Shown here: positions 18,448-27,099 of the stretch, piece after piece | Numbering within the stretch: position 1 is the first letter of the stretch | Layout of the letters: every line of letters begins with the position of its first letter | Assembly (NCBI RefSeq): GCF_011398355.1 | Contig: NZ_AP021889.1 | Span: 2,356,001-2,420,000 of the forward strand | Length of the DNA: 64,000 bases | Reading direction: 5' to 3' | DNA from: Thiosulfatimonas sediminis | GTDB taxonomy: Bacteria > Pseudomonadota > Gammaproteobacteria > Thiomicrospirales > Thiomicrospiraceae | Notes under the pieces: generated by a model | Seen by the model: only the letters and a program-made list of their open reading frames with translations | Told to the model about the DNA's origin: nothing | Databases searched by the model: none | Made by a program: the position numbers and the translations under genes

Positions 18448-19412
18448 TGACCCTGCAAGAAATTCGCGACCTTATCGCCGATGACATTCAAGCCGTTGAT
18501 CAACTCATCTTGGAACGACTCTCTTCCGATGTTGTTTTAATCAACCAAATTGGCCACTACATTATTAACAGTGGCGGCAAACGCTTGCGTCCACTGTTAA
18601 CCTTGTTAAGTGCACGTGCCTGCGGCTATCAAGGAACCGACCATCACCTAATGGCAGCGGTGATTGAGTTCATCCACACCTCAACCCTGTTGCACGACGA
18701 CGTGGTGGATGAATCCGATACACGCCGCGGCAACAAAACAGCCAATGAAGTTTGGGGCAACGCAGCCAGTGTCTTAGTGGGCGATTTCTTGTATTCTCGC
18801 TCTTTTGAAATGATGGTCGAACCCGGCATCCTACAAATCATGCAAGTGATGTCCGCCGCAACTAACGTGATTGCCGAAGGCGAGGTCCTGCAACTGTTGA
18901 ATGTGCATGATGCTGACACCACCGAAGCGCGTTATATGGAAGTCATTCACCGCAAAACCGCCAAACTTTTTGAAGCGGCGACTCAAATGGGACCAATTCT
19001 GGCGCAAAAACCGCATTTAGAAGCGGCATTTATCGCTTACGGTTGCCATTTAGGCGCCGCTTTCCAATTAGTCGATGACGCACTGGATTACACTGCCGAT
19101 GCGCAAGAACTCGGAAAAAACATTGGTGATGACCTTGCTGAAGGCAAACCCACCTTGCCACTAATTTACATTATGCAAAATGGCAACGAAGCGGAAAAAG
19201 CGCTCATCCGTCGTGCCATCGAAAGCGAAGGGATTGGCTTAATCGAACCAATCAGCAAACTGATTCAAGCCTCGGGCGCTATCGATTACACTTATCAAAT
19301 CGCACGGCGTGAAGCGAAACTTGCCCAACAGGCACTGATCGAACTCGACGAAACTCGCTTAAAACAGGCCTTACTGGCATTGGCAGATTTGGCGGTCAAT
19401 CGCTCTCACTAA
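18447..19412 (+). CDS. ispB: Octaprenyl diphosphate synthase (long-chain polyprenyl synthase)
   Basis: IspB makes the isoprenoid side chain of ubiquinone or menaquinone by adding isopentenyl units to farnesyl diphosphate. The 321-residue protein has the first aspartate motif LLHDDVVDESDTRRG (D84, D85, D88) and the second QLVDDALDY (D210, D211, D214), plus GGKRLRPLL near residue 43. The chain length cannot be read from sequence by eye; octaprenyl is the usual gammaproteobacterial product. The position divergent from rplU-rpmA is conserved. The only nearby ribosome site, AAGAG, lies 12 nt upstream and is weak, so coupling to the leader frame is possible. Confidence 0.94.
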   Translation: MTLQEIRDLIADDIQAVDQLILERLSSDVVLINQIGHYIINSGGKRLRPLLTLLSARACGYQGTDHHLMAAVIEFIHTSTLLHDDVVDESDTRRGNKTANEVWGNAASVLVGDFLYSRSFEMMVEPGILQIMQVMSAATNVIAEGEVLQLLNVHDADTTEARYMEVIHRKTAKLFEAATQMGPILAQKPHLEAAFIAYGCHLGAAFQLVDDALDYTADAQELGKNIGDDLAEGKPTLPLIYIMQNGNEAEKALIRRAIESEGIGLIEPISKLIQASGAIDYTYQIARREAKLAQQALIELDETRLKQALLALADLAVNRSH

Positions 19413-19442
19413 AATGCTTGGCAAACTCTTGCTCATGCAAAC

Positions 19443-19490
19443 AAAAAAGGCGCTTATTTAAGGAGTTAGCAAACCACCCCCTTAAGCGCC
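19443..19490 (-). terminator. Terminator after the 187-residue protein gene
   Basis: GGCGCTTA (19449-19456) pairs with TAAGCGCC (19483-19490), with an extra internal AAGG/CCTT possibility. On the minus strand a six-T run follows. Confidence 0.75.
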
Positions 19491-19518
19491 CAGCCACACA
19501 ATTGAACCTAAAACTTTA

Positions 19519-20082
19519 TTATTTATGATGAGCTTCTGCGTTTTCGAAACTCTCTTCCAATTTTTTCTGTAAAACACGTTCGCGTTGATCAATAAACATC
19601 CGGTATAAATCCAAATTCACTAATTTGGTTTTGCTCCAATCAAAACGCGGCAACATCCATTTAATCATCCAACGAATAATGTGACACTCATCGGTACTAC
19701 GATACAAAAACTCTGGCTCGCCACGATAACCATGCACCCGCTCAACTAAAATCGTTTGCTGAGCGCTGTCCGGAAGAATCCGCAGGTAACCGGACTTGCT
19801 TTCATCAAAACTGGTACTGTAATACACCTTTACCACGCGATTCATACTGAAAATCGCTTTAGATAAAATGGTCGATTCCGGCTTACCGTTTAAACCGACC
19901 GTGAAGATAAAAATATTCTGAGTCTTAATCTGCCGAAAAAAGCGTTCTACCTGAGCAAAATCCATCTCTTTTTTAGCTAAGGCTTTTTCTTGGCGCGCTT
20001 GCTCATTTTGCAACTCAATTTTTTCCATATGACGGAATAAATATTGCGTGCCGCGCGATAACTCTACTTTGGTATTGCCCAT
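19519..20082 (-). CDS. Hypothetical protein, 187 residues
   Basis: A soluble, basic protein that I do not recognise. It has no signal peptide or membrane segment. Residues about 18-47 (HMEKIELQNEQARQEKA and on) form a charged coiled-coil-like helix. The middle (57-115) has beta-strand-like stretches FIFTVGLNGKPES and VVKVYYSTS. The C-terminal third is helical and charged (RMFIDQRERVLQKKLEESFE). ATG 20082 is preferred over one at 20148 because GAGGAG lies 9 nt upstream. It is a single-gene unit ended by the terminator at 19443-19490. Confidence 0.75.
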   Translation of the reverse strand: MGNTKVELSRGTQYLFRHMEKIELQNEQARQEKALAKKEMDFAQVERFFRQIKTQNIFIFTVGLNGKPESTILSKAIFSMNRVVKVYYSTSFDESKSGYLRILPDSAQQTILVERVHGYRGEPEFLYRSTDECHIIRWMIKWMLPRFDWSKTKLVNLDLYRMFIDQRERVLQKKLEESFENAEAHHK

Positions 20083-20392
20083 ACAAACGTCTCCTCTATA
20101 TAAGGCATATCGGCACACGAACAAGAAACTTGAGGGAACACTGAACAAGTTCTTAATTTAAGAATCAGCAACATTTAGCAAGCAAGAATTAGGGAGACTC
20201 AAAACAAATTAAAATGGCTTCATGCGTAGAAAAGTTTAGCTGGGCAAGGCAACTGCTTACAGCCATAACGAGACTTGAAAAAAACAGGCAGAAAAGCCGT
20301 TAAGCTCTTAAAACCCGCTACGGGCGAGGCTTGCAATTGAAAATTACTGTGTATTTTATTAAATGAATGAGAGTGAAAAATCAGATAAAACA

Positions 20393-20423
20393 AAAAAAGC
20401 GAGTCAGTCCACTGGACTGACTC
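20393..20423 (-). terminator. Strong minus-strand terminator with no assigned gene
   Basis: GAGTCAGTCC (20401-20410) and GGACTGACTC (20414-20423) are perfectly complementary with a three-base loop. On the minus strand a short GC is followed by seven T residues. It lies about 330 bp beyond the end of ssb. Confidence 0.88.
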
Positions 20424-20691
20424 CTAATAAGGTCTTTACAAAAAAACATGCTTTGGATCGCACGTTGCATACCATAACATAAGCTTATTAAGCGCCATAA
20501 ATAAAGTTTTTATCAAAGTGTAAAACCAACTTATACACTGAAGAAAAAATCACTATTAAGTTGCACAAATCAAACAAAACTATCGTTTTTCGTATTTGAA
20601 TTATTTTTAATCAAATCCCACACACTCATTGCCGAATAATACCAATGAAATACGCTCTAAAACGAATCCACAACACTGATTGCCAAGCAAT

Positions 20692-20712
20692 AAAAAACCC
20701 CAATAAATGGGG
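20692..20712 (-). terminator. Probable weak terminator of ssb
   Basis: CCCC (20698-20701) pairs with GGGG (20709-20712); on the minus strand a T run of six follows. The stem is short. Confidence 0.5.
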
Positions 20713-20750
20713 CTTCTTAAAATCGTACTCAACAGATTCAATTATTGAAC

Positions 20751-21437
20751 TCAAAACGGGACGTCATCATCATCAAAATCATTCGGTGCATATGCTGGTG
20801 CTGGTTTGGCTTGCATCGGTTGATTGCCTCCCATCGGCTGATGTTGCGCTGGGTTCATCCCTTGCTGCGGTGCTTGATATGGCATACCTTGGTTATTATT
20901 CATGCCACCCATATTTGGGTTATTGGCGTAACCGCCTTGGTTTTGCGGCATCGCTGCTGGCTGGCGGTTCATGTTGGGATTACCTTGCGGTGCGGTATTT
21001 TGCATCATCGGTTGATTATTCATACCACCCCCAAAACCACCCTGACTGGCTTGGTTATAACCGCTATTATCAAAACCCGTGTCGCCGCCACTGCGCCCGC
21101 CAAGCATCTGCATCGTACCGTCAAAACCGCTAATAACCACCTCAGTCGTGTAGCGATCTTGACCGCTTTGATCTTGCCATTTACGCGTTTGCAATTTCCC
21201 TTCCAAGTAAACTTGCGAGCCTTTTTTCAAATATTGGCCAGCAATTTCTGCCGTCTTGCCAAAAATCGATACACGATGCCATTCGGTTTTTTGCTGTTTT
21301 TGGCCAGTGTTTTTATCGTTCCACTCTTCTGAGGTGGCGACGCTCAAGTTTGCAATGGCGTTACCATTAGCGGCATATTTTACGTCTGGATCTGCACCAA
21401 GAGTGCCCACCAAAATTACTTTGTTTACGCCTCGCAT
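20751..21437 (-). CDS. ssb: Single-stranded DNA-binding protein
   Basis: SSB coats single-stranded DNA in replication, repair and recombination. The 228-residue protein has the OB fold (about 1-112; [21 protein letters not shown] at the start, [22 protein letters not shown]). A long linker rich in Gly, Asn, Gln, Pro and Met (about 113-215) follows, then the acidic tail DFDDDDVPF that recruits partners. The linker is longer than in E. coli SSB (178 residues), giving a larger protein. It follows the MFS gene by 6 bp, so the two are co-transcribed. Confidence 0.97.
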   Translation of the reverse strand: MRGVNKVILVGTLGADPDVKYAANGNAIANLSVATSEEWNDKNTGQKQQKTEWHRVSIFGKTAEIAGQYLKKGSQVYLEGKLQTRKWQDQSGQDRYTTEVVISGFDGTMQMLGGRSGGDTGFDNSGYNQASQGGFGGGMNNQPMMQNTAPQGNPNMNRQPAAMPQNQGGYANNPNMGGMNNNQGMPYQAPQQGMNPAQHQPMGGNQPMQAKPAPAYAPNDFDDDDVPF

Positions 21438-21443
21438 AACTCT

Positions 21444-22850
21444 TTACTCTCTCTTTCTCAAGGATTCTGAACTTTGTTCAATGTATTCAATTAGGGTAAC
21501 TTCATTTAATTGTTTACGATCGATTTTGAAGTAAACACGCTGCTCATTCGGCAGAACAATCGCTTCGTAAATTCCCTCAAAATTCATCAACTTCTGTTGA
21601 AGCTCAGCCACCTCATGTTCCGCAACCGGTCCAATCGGTACCGAGGCAATGCTTAACGGCATTGGGCGCGTCATACTTAAAGCGACAATGAACCACACAG
21701 TACCCAATATCGTGGTCATTACAAAGACACCATTATAACCATAATGCTGATAACAATAGCCGCCTAAAGCACCACCAATTGCAGCGCCCAAAAACTGACT
21801 GGTGGAGTAAACACCACTGGCCGTGCCCTTCTTATCCGCCGGAGACAATTTCACCACTAATGACGGCAGCGAAGCCTCCAACAAGTTAAATGCGGTAAAG
21901 AACACTAAAAGAAGCGCGAACAACATCCAAAAGCTTTGTTCAAAACTTAAAAAGCCCAATTGCATTAAAGTAATCGCAGCAATCGCGCCAACAAAAACAG
22001 GTTTCATCCGCCCTTTGCTTTCCGCTTGAATAATAAACGGCACCATCAAAATGAACGACAACAACATCACAGGCAAGTAAATATGCCAATGTTCAACCGC
22101 CGGTAATCCAGCAGAATCGCGCAAGGATAATGGCATAACCACAAACATGGCGGTCAAAATGGCGTGCAAAACAAACACCCCTAAATCAAGACGCAATAAT
22201 TGCGAGTTGCGCAAAATTTCACCAAATTGACTAAAATCTGTCTGTGCTTCACGCTGAAACTCTTGGTTTTTAATCGGTGGCAAAGCAAAGATTACTAAAA
22301 CAATGCCTAATAGCGACAGACCGGCGATCACCCAAAAAATACCTCGCACACCAATCCACGCATCCAGCAAAGGCCCGGCGACCAACGACAAAGTAAACGA
22401 TAAACCGATGGTCATGCCAACAATCGACATGGCGCGCAGTCGATATTGTTCACGCACCAAATCGGCAACTGAAGCCATCAACACCGCTGCGACCGCGCCC
22501 ATACCTTGTAGCGCACGCCCAAGAATCATCATTTCGATGGAATCCGCCATCGCACAAACCAAAGAACCGAGAAGAAAAATCAACATCCCGACAATAATCA
22601 GCGGCTTGCGCCCAAATTTATCTGAAAAATAACCAAATGGAATCTGCAACAACGCTTGTGTCAGTCCGTAAATCCCAATGGCGATGCCGATTTGCGTGCC
22701 GGTAATATCGGCAAACTCTTTTTCAGCAAACAACGCGAACACCGGAAAAATCATAAACAAACCGAGCATACGCGTCGAAAAGATTCCGGCAATCGAAAAC
22801 GCCGCGCGTCTTTCAACCGGATTCATCGTATTCGGGTGAGGAATTGCCAT
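21444..22850 (-). CDS. MFS transporter with C-terminal extra domain (YajR-like)
   Basis: A 468-residue inner-membrane protein of the major facilitator superfamily with about 12 transmembrane helices. Motif A GYFSDKFGRKP follows helix 2 and GRALQGMGAVAAVLMA marks helix 4. After helix 12, a soluble region of about 70 residues (EHEVAELQQKLMNFEG... VYFKIDRKQLN...) resembles the ferredoxin-like YAM domain of E. coli YajR. The substrate is unknown. Placement between uvrA and ssb is common in gammaproteobacteria. ssb follows after 6 bp. Confidence 0.9.
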   Translation of the reverse strand: MAIPHPNTMNPVERRAAFSIAGIFSTRMLGLFMIFPVFALFAEKEFADITGTQIGIAIGIYGLTQALLQIPFGYFSDKFGRKPLIIVGMLIFLLGSLVCAMADSIEMMILGRALQGMGAVAAVLMASVADLVREQYRLRAMSIVGMTIGLSFTLSLVAGPLLDAWIGVRGIFWVIAGLSLLGIVLVIFALPPIKNQEFQREAQTDFSQFGEILRNSQLLRLDLGVFVLHAILTAMFVVMPLSLRDSAGLPAVEHWHIYLPVMLLSFILMVPFIIQAESKGRMKPVFVGAIAAITLMQLGFLSFEQSFWMLFALLLVFFTAFNLLEASLPSLVVKLSPADKKGTASGVYSTSQFLGAAIGGALGGYCYQHYGYNGVFVMTTILGTVWFIVALSMTRPMPLSIASVPIGPVAEHEVAELQQKLMNFEGIYEAIVLPNEQRVYFKIDRKQLNEVTLIEYIEQSSESLRKRE

Positions 22851-23216
22851 AGTTCAAAAACCCTTATGCATTTTATTTTAATTGGCGATTATGCCCGAAA
22901 TCACACGCCACTTAGTGACAACTGTCTGACTCGAAACACGCATAAATGCCCGTTCCGTACACGGTGCATTGCTGTACGGATACCACAAATTTTGAAACGC
23001 AAAATTATAACATTCTTAACACAGCGCAAGTCATAATCTACTTCTACACACGTTCAAGTCCGTTGGGACTAAATTCTGTTTCTTCCTAAAGATTGCGATG
23101 TCGCTAGAAACCCGTTTACTCGTGCGTCAAGTCCATTTTATTTAAAGGCCATTTTTTTCTTAGACCGCTATAATCAACCGTCTAAGTCTGTCTTACGCAC
23201 TTATTTTGGAGGAATT
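22851..23216. other. Divergent region between MFS-ssb and the SIMPL gene
   Basis: In 366 bases I see a hairpin TCCGTAC/GTACGGA (about 22955-22980), the stem AGTCC/GGGACT (about 23057-23069), and the -10/inverted repeat at 23159-23186. No LexA box (CTGT-N8-ACAG) is visible. Confidence 0.55.
23159..23186 (+). promoter_or_regulatory. -10 element inside an inverted repeat, upstream of the SIMPL gene
   Basis: CTTAGAC (23159-23165) and GTCTAAG (23180-23186) form a perfect inverted repeat with a 14-nt spacer, and TATAAT (23169-23174) lies in the spacer. This is the layout of a repressor site overlapping a promoter. The -35 is weak. Confidence 0.5.
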
Positions 23217-23924
23217 ATGCGCAACCCAACCCGATTACTGTCCCTTATTTGCCTATGCTATTTGAGCGCTTTGAGCCCCGTTCATGCACAAGAAGAACCG
23301 CGCGGCCACACAGTTAACTTCCAAATCAACGAACAAATTAATGCCGAAAATGACATGCTTAAACTCAGCTTGCAAAGCGTTCAAGAAGCCGGCAATTCGC
23401 AAGAAGTCATTCAGCAAATTAACGCCCAGATGAGCAAAGCACTGCAAGCTCTGGAGGCGCTTGGGCTAAACAAGACCCAGTTAAAAATGAATAGCGGAAA
23501 TTATCAAATTCATCCGATTTACAATAAACAGAATCAAATCAGCCACTGGCGCGGTCAGCAAAGCCTCGAAATCCAAGTTCACGACTTGGCCTTAGTCAGC
23601 AAAGTGCTTGCCGCTGCACAACAACATCTTATCTACCAGTCGATGCAATTTGCTCTTTCTGACGAACGCCGTAAAACCCTCAGCCAACAACTTTTAGTCA
23701 ACGCCTTAAAGCGTTATCAGGAACAGGCGGAACGCATTGCTCAACAACTTGGTGCAAGCCGCTATGAATTGCTGCAAACGAACATCAACAGCGCGCGCGC
23801 ACTTCCAGTAACGCGCATGGCTTATGCCGCGCCCGCCGCGATGGAGATGGTCGATGCGGCGGTGGTTTCCGGCAGTTCGGACGTACAAATTAGTGTGCAA
23901 GGCACTTTATTTATCCCGTGGTAA
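23217..23924 (+). CDS. Exported SIMPL-domain protein (DUF541 family)
   Basis: A 235-residue exported protein. Residues 1-24 are a signal peptide ending PVHA-QEE. The mature part has the SIMPL layout: N-terminal strand region VNFQINEQINAENDMLKLSL, a long helix, LGLNKTQLKMNSGNYQIHPIY, the WRGQQSLEIQV strand, and the ALKRYQEQAERIAQQLGAS helix. A conserved SDVQISVQGTLFI end follows. Family members occur in the periplasm or outer envelope; the molecular role is not established. GGAGGA precedes the ATG. It is a single gene upstream of uvrA. Confidence 0.87.
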   Translation: MRNPTRLLSLICLCYLSALSPVHAQEEPRGHTVNFQINEQINAENDMLKLSLQSVQEAGNSQEVIQQINAQMSKALQALEALGLNKTQLKMNSGNYQIHPIYNKQNQISHWRGQQSLEIQVHDLALVSKVLAAAQQHLIYQSMQFALSDERRKTLSQQLLVNALKRYQEQAERIAQQLGASRYELLQTNINSARALPVTRMAYAAPAAMEMVDAAVVSGSSDVQISVQGTLFIPW

Positions 23925-23956
23925 ACACTTGAATAAAAAGTAATTTTTAGCAGGAT

Positions 23957-23976
23957 GACGGCTTTGCCGTCTGAAA
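23957..23976 (+). terminator. Possible weak terminator after the SIMPL gene
   Basis: GACGGC (23957-23962) and GCCGTC (23966-23971) form a 6-bp stem with loop TTT, followed by a poor T tract. Confidence 0.4.
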
Positions 23977-23992
23977 CTTTTATGCTTCTTGT

Positions 23993-23998
23993 TATAAT
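23993..23998 (+). promoter_or_regulatory. -10 element of uvrA
   Basis: TATAAT at 23993-23998 lies 34 bp before the uvrA ATG. The -35 region is poor and no LexA box is visible, so SOS control is not evident. Confidence 0.5.
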
Positions 23999-24031
23999 TC
24001 CGCTTTTCGCCCAAAAATTGCCGGAGAGAGC

Positions 24032-26839
24032 ATGCTTGAAGAGATCGTGATTCGCGGGGCTAGAACCCACAACCTGAAAAACATCGACGTGACCTTGCCA
24101 CGTGACAAATTGATTGTGATTACCGGCCTCTCCGGCTCCGGCAAATCTTCTTTGGCTTTCGACACCATTTACGCCGAAGGACAACGCCGTTATGTCGAAT
24201 CACTCTCGGCTTACGCACGCCAGTTCTTATCCGTGATGGAAAAACCCGACGTCGATCATATCGAAGGACTGTCACCGGCCATCTCGATTGAACAAAAATC
24301 GACATCGCACAATCCACGTTCAACCGTCGGCACGGTCACCGAAATCTACGATTATCTACGTCTGCTGTTTGCTCGCGTTGGCACACCGCGCTGCCCCACG
24401 CACGGTTGCGATCTGCAAGCGCAAACCGTCAGTCAAATGGTTGATCACACACTAGACTTACCAGAAGGCAGTAAATGCCTTCTCCTTTCGCCTGTGGTGC
24501 GTAGCAAAAAAGGCGAACACCTCGCGCTGTTAAGCGAACTGCAAGCGCAAGGCTTTATTCGCGCAAGAATCAATGGCGAAGTCCGCGAATTAGACGGTTC
24601 TATTGCGTTAGAAAAAAACAAAAAACACACCATTGAGGTGATTATTGATCGCTTTAAAGTGCGCGCGGATTTGAAACAGCGCCTAGCAGAATCTTTTGAA
24701 ACAGCACTGCGTTTATCCGACGGCTTGGCACAAGTGGTACCAATGAGCGAGGAAGAAGATTTTGCACTCATGTTCTCTGAGCGTTTTGCCTGTCCTCATT
24801 GCGGTTATTCGGTACCAGAATTAGAACCACGAATTTTCTCATTCAACAATCCGCACGGCGCCTGCCCAACTTGTGACGGGCTTGGCGTAAAAGAAAGTTT
24901 TGCTGTTGATAAAGTCATTCACCACCCCGAACTCAGTTTAGCCGGCGGCGCAATTCGTGGCTGGGATCGGCGTCATAAATACTATTTTGAACTGCTCAAA
25001 GCGGTTGCCGATTATTATCAATTTGATATTGAAACGCCATGGCAGGCGCTTAGCGAAAAACAGCAGAGTGTGATTTTGTACGGTTCAGGGCGCGATAAAA
25101 TTCCCCTTCCGCATGGCAAGTACAGCGACACTCGCCGTTTTGAAGGCGTTATTCCAAATATGGAACGCCGCTATACGGAAACCGACAGCCGCGCGGTGCG
25201 TGAAGAGCTAGAAAAGTATCTGGTTTCTAAGGCCTGCTCAAGCTGCCACGGTACGCGCTTAAACGAAGTGGCGCGCCATGTCTTCATTAACGAGAATACC
25301 CTGCCGGAATTAACGGCTCTGCCGGTTGGCGAACTACACCAAATCTTTAGCCAATTAAGTTTACAAGGAGCCAAGGGCGAAATCGCAGCGAAAATCATTA
25401 AAGAGGTTCATCAACGCCTCAGCTTTTTAGTGAATGTCGGCTTAAACTACCTGACCCTAAGTCGCAGTGCCGACACCCTATCGGGTGGCGAAGCGCAGCG
25501 CATTCGCCTCGCTTCGCAAATTGGCGCAGGACTGGTCGGCGTGATGTATGTATTAGACGAGCCTTCTATTGGGTTACATCAGCGCGATAACGATCGATTA
25601 CTCGCAACCTTGACGCATTTACGCGATTTAGGGAACACCGTTATCGTCGTAGAACACGATGAAGATGCGATACGCGCTGCCGATTTCGTATTGGACATTG
25701 GCCCAGGTGCTGGCGTACATGGTGGGCGTATTATGGCGGAAGGCACACCGCAACAAATTATGGACAACCCTCAGTCTCTCACCGGACAATTCTTGAGCGG
25801 TAAGCGCGAAATCCCCCTGCCAACGCAGCGTTTAACGGCCGGCGATAAATGGTTAGAGGTTCTCGGTGCGCACGGCAACAACTTACAAGATGTGCATTTA
25901 AAAATTCCGGTCGGTCTTCTTACCTGTATTACCGGGGTTTCCGGCTCAGGAAAATCGACTCTAATCAACAGTACCTTGTCAAAGTTGTCGGCAAATATTC
26001 TCAACAAAGCTGGTCAAGCAACAGCGCCTTACCAAACGCATCGTGGCTTTGAGCATTTCGATAAAGCGGTCAACATTGACCAAAGCGCCATCGGCCGCAC
26101 ACCGCGCTCTAATCCAGCCACCTACACGGGGCTGTTCACTCCAATTCGCGAACTGCTCTCTGCCACGCCAGAGTCTCGCACACGTGGCTATACGCCAGGG
26201 CGCTTCAGTTTCAATGTCAAAGGCGGACGCTGCGAAGCTTGCCAAGGCGATGGCGTATTGAAAGTGGAAATGCACTTTCTGCCGGATGTGTATGTGCCGT
26301 GCGATGTCTGTCACGGCCAACGCTATAATCGCGAAACCTTACAGGTCGAATACAAAGGCAAAAACATACACCAAATTCTCGAATTAACCGTCGAGGACGC
26401 GCGCGCGTTTTTTGATGCAATTCCCGTTTTAGCACGTAAACTGCAAACGCTGATGGATGTCGGTTTGGGTTACATCAAACTCGGCCAGAGCGCAACCACC
26501 CTTTCCGGCGGCGAAGCGCAACGCGTCAAATTGGCAAAAGAACTCTCCAAGCGCGATACCGGCAACACCTTATATATTTTGGACGAACCAACCACGGGTC
26601 TGCATTTCCACGATATTGAACTGCTCTTGCAGGTTATTAATCAACTGCGTGATCACGGCAATACCATTGTCATTATCGAACATAATTTGGATGTAATTAA
26701 AACGGCTGATTGGGTGGTAGACCTTGGTCCAGAAGGCGGCTCCGGCGGTGGGCTGATTATTGCCGAAGGGACACCAGAAACAATTGCCGCAAGCGAGATT
26801 TCACACACTGGACGCTACCTGCGTAAACTGCTCGCATAA
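24032..26839 (+). CDS. uvrA: Excinuclease ABC subunit A
   Basis: UvrA recognises bulky DNA lesions and loads UvrB in nucleotide-excision repair. The 935-residue protein has two ABC ATPase halves. The first has [12 protein letters not shown] (about residue 31), the zinc pair CPHC...CPTC, and [16 protein letters not shown] with [10 protein letters not shown]. The second has [10 protein letters not shown] (about 640), the zinc-finger CEAC...CDVC (about 735-760), [15 protein letters not shown] and [10 protein letters not shown]. Length is standard. GGAGAG precedes the ATG. Confidence 0.98.
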   Translation: MLEEIVIRGARTHNLKNIDVTLPRDKLIVITGLSGSGKSSLAFDTIYAEGQRRYVESLSAYARQFLSVMEKPDVDHIEGLSPAISIEQKSTSHNPRSTVGTVTEIYDYLRLLFARVGTPRCPTHGCDLQAQTVSQMVDHTLDLPEGSKCLLLSPVVRSKKGEHLALLSELQAQGFIRARINGEVRELDGSIALEKNKKHTIEVIIDRFKVRADLKQRLAESFETALRLSDGLAQVVPMSEEEDFALMFSERFACPHCGYSVPELEPRIFSFNNPHGACPTCDGLGVKESFAVDKVIHHPELSLAGGAIRGWDRRHKYYFELLKAVADYYQFDIETPWQALSEKQQSVILYGSGRDKIPLPHGKYSDTRRFEGVIPNMERRYTETDSRAVREELEKYLVSKACSSCHGTRLNEVARHVFINENTLPELTALPVGELHQIFSQLSLQGAKGEIAAKIIKEVHQRLSFLVNVGLNYLTLSRSADTLSGGEAQRIRLASQIGAGLVGVMYVLDEPSIGLHQRDNDRLLATLTHLRDLGNTVIVVEHDEDAIRAADFVLDIGPGAGVHGGRIMAEGTPQQIMDNPQSLTGQFLSGKREIPLPTQRLTAGDKWLEVLGAHGNNLQDVHLKIPVGLLTCITGVSGSGKSTLINSTLSKLSANILNKAGQATAPYQTHRGFEHFDKAVNIDQSAIGRTPRSNPATYTGLFTPIRELLSATPESRTRGYTPGRFSFNVKGGRCEACQGDGVLKVEMHFLPDVYVPCDVCHGQRYNRETLQVEYKGKNIHQILELTVEDARAFFDAIPVLARKLQTLMDVGLGYIKLGQSATTLSGGEAQRVKLAKELSKRDTGNTLYILDEPTTGLHFHDIELLLQVINQLRDHGNTIVIIEHNLDVIKTADWVVDLGPEGGSGGGLIIAEGTPETIAASEISHTGRYLRKLLA

Positions 26840-27099
26840 CGGACAAGCGCCCTATTTTGGTGCTTACTTGCCACCAATGGTAAGCACCAATCTCTGCAAA
26901 AGGTGTCATCGCTCAACATTCGCTACGTAAAACTTCATCCTATTGCGTTGTTTGCTATGATTCTGAAAATCAACGACAAAGCCCCACACTGAATCCTTCA
27001 CAAAAGCGCAACAGAACGGCTTTTTGATACCGATAGGATGCTTTGGCTTGCTTATTGCAAGTGGGCTTATCTTAAGTTTCTGAACCCTTCGGGAAAACT
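26840..27099. other. Intergenic region with an 11-bp hairpin
   Basis: TTGGTGCTTAC (26857-26867) and GTAAGCACCAA (26880-26890) form a perfect 11-bp stem with a 12-nt loop but no T run. It could help end uvrA transcription or protect its 3' end. GGGAA precedes the next gene. Confidence 0.55.

Larger units (their letters stand above)
20083..20750. other. Long intergenic region, possibly encoding a small RNA
   Basis: No protein gene is supported in 668 bases. Two minus-strand terminators are present: one right after ssb (20692-20712) and a stronger one 270 bp farther (20393-20423). The DNA between them is AT-rich. The plus-strand frames here are shadows of ssb or lack support. Confidence 0.55.

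Noticed and set aside
20645-21332. Plus-strand frames of 162 and 195 codons over ssb
   Set aside because: Low-complexity products antisense to the ssb linker; ssb is certain.
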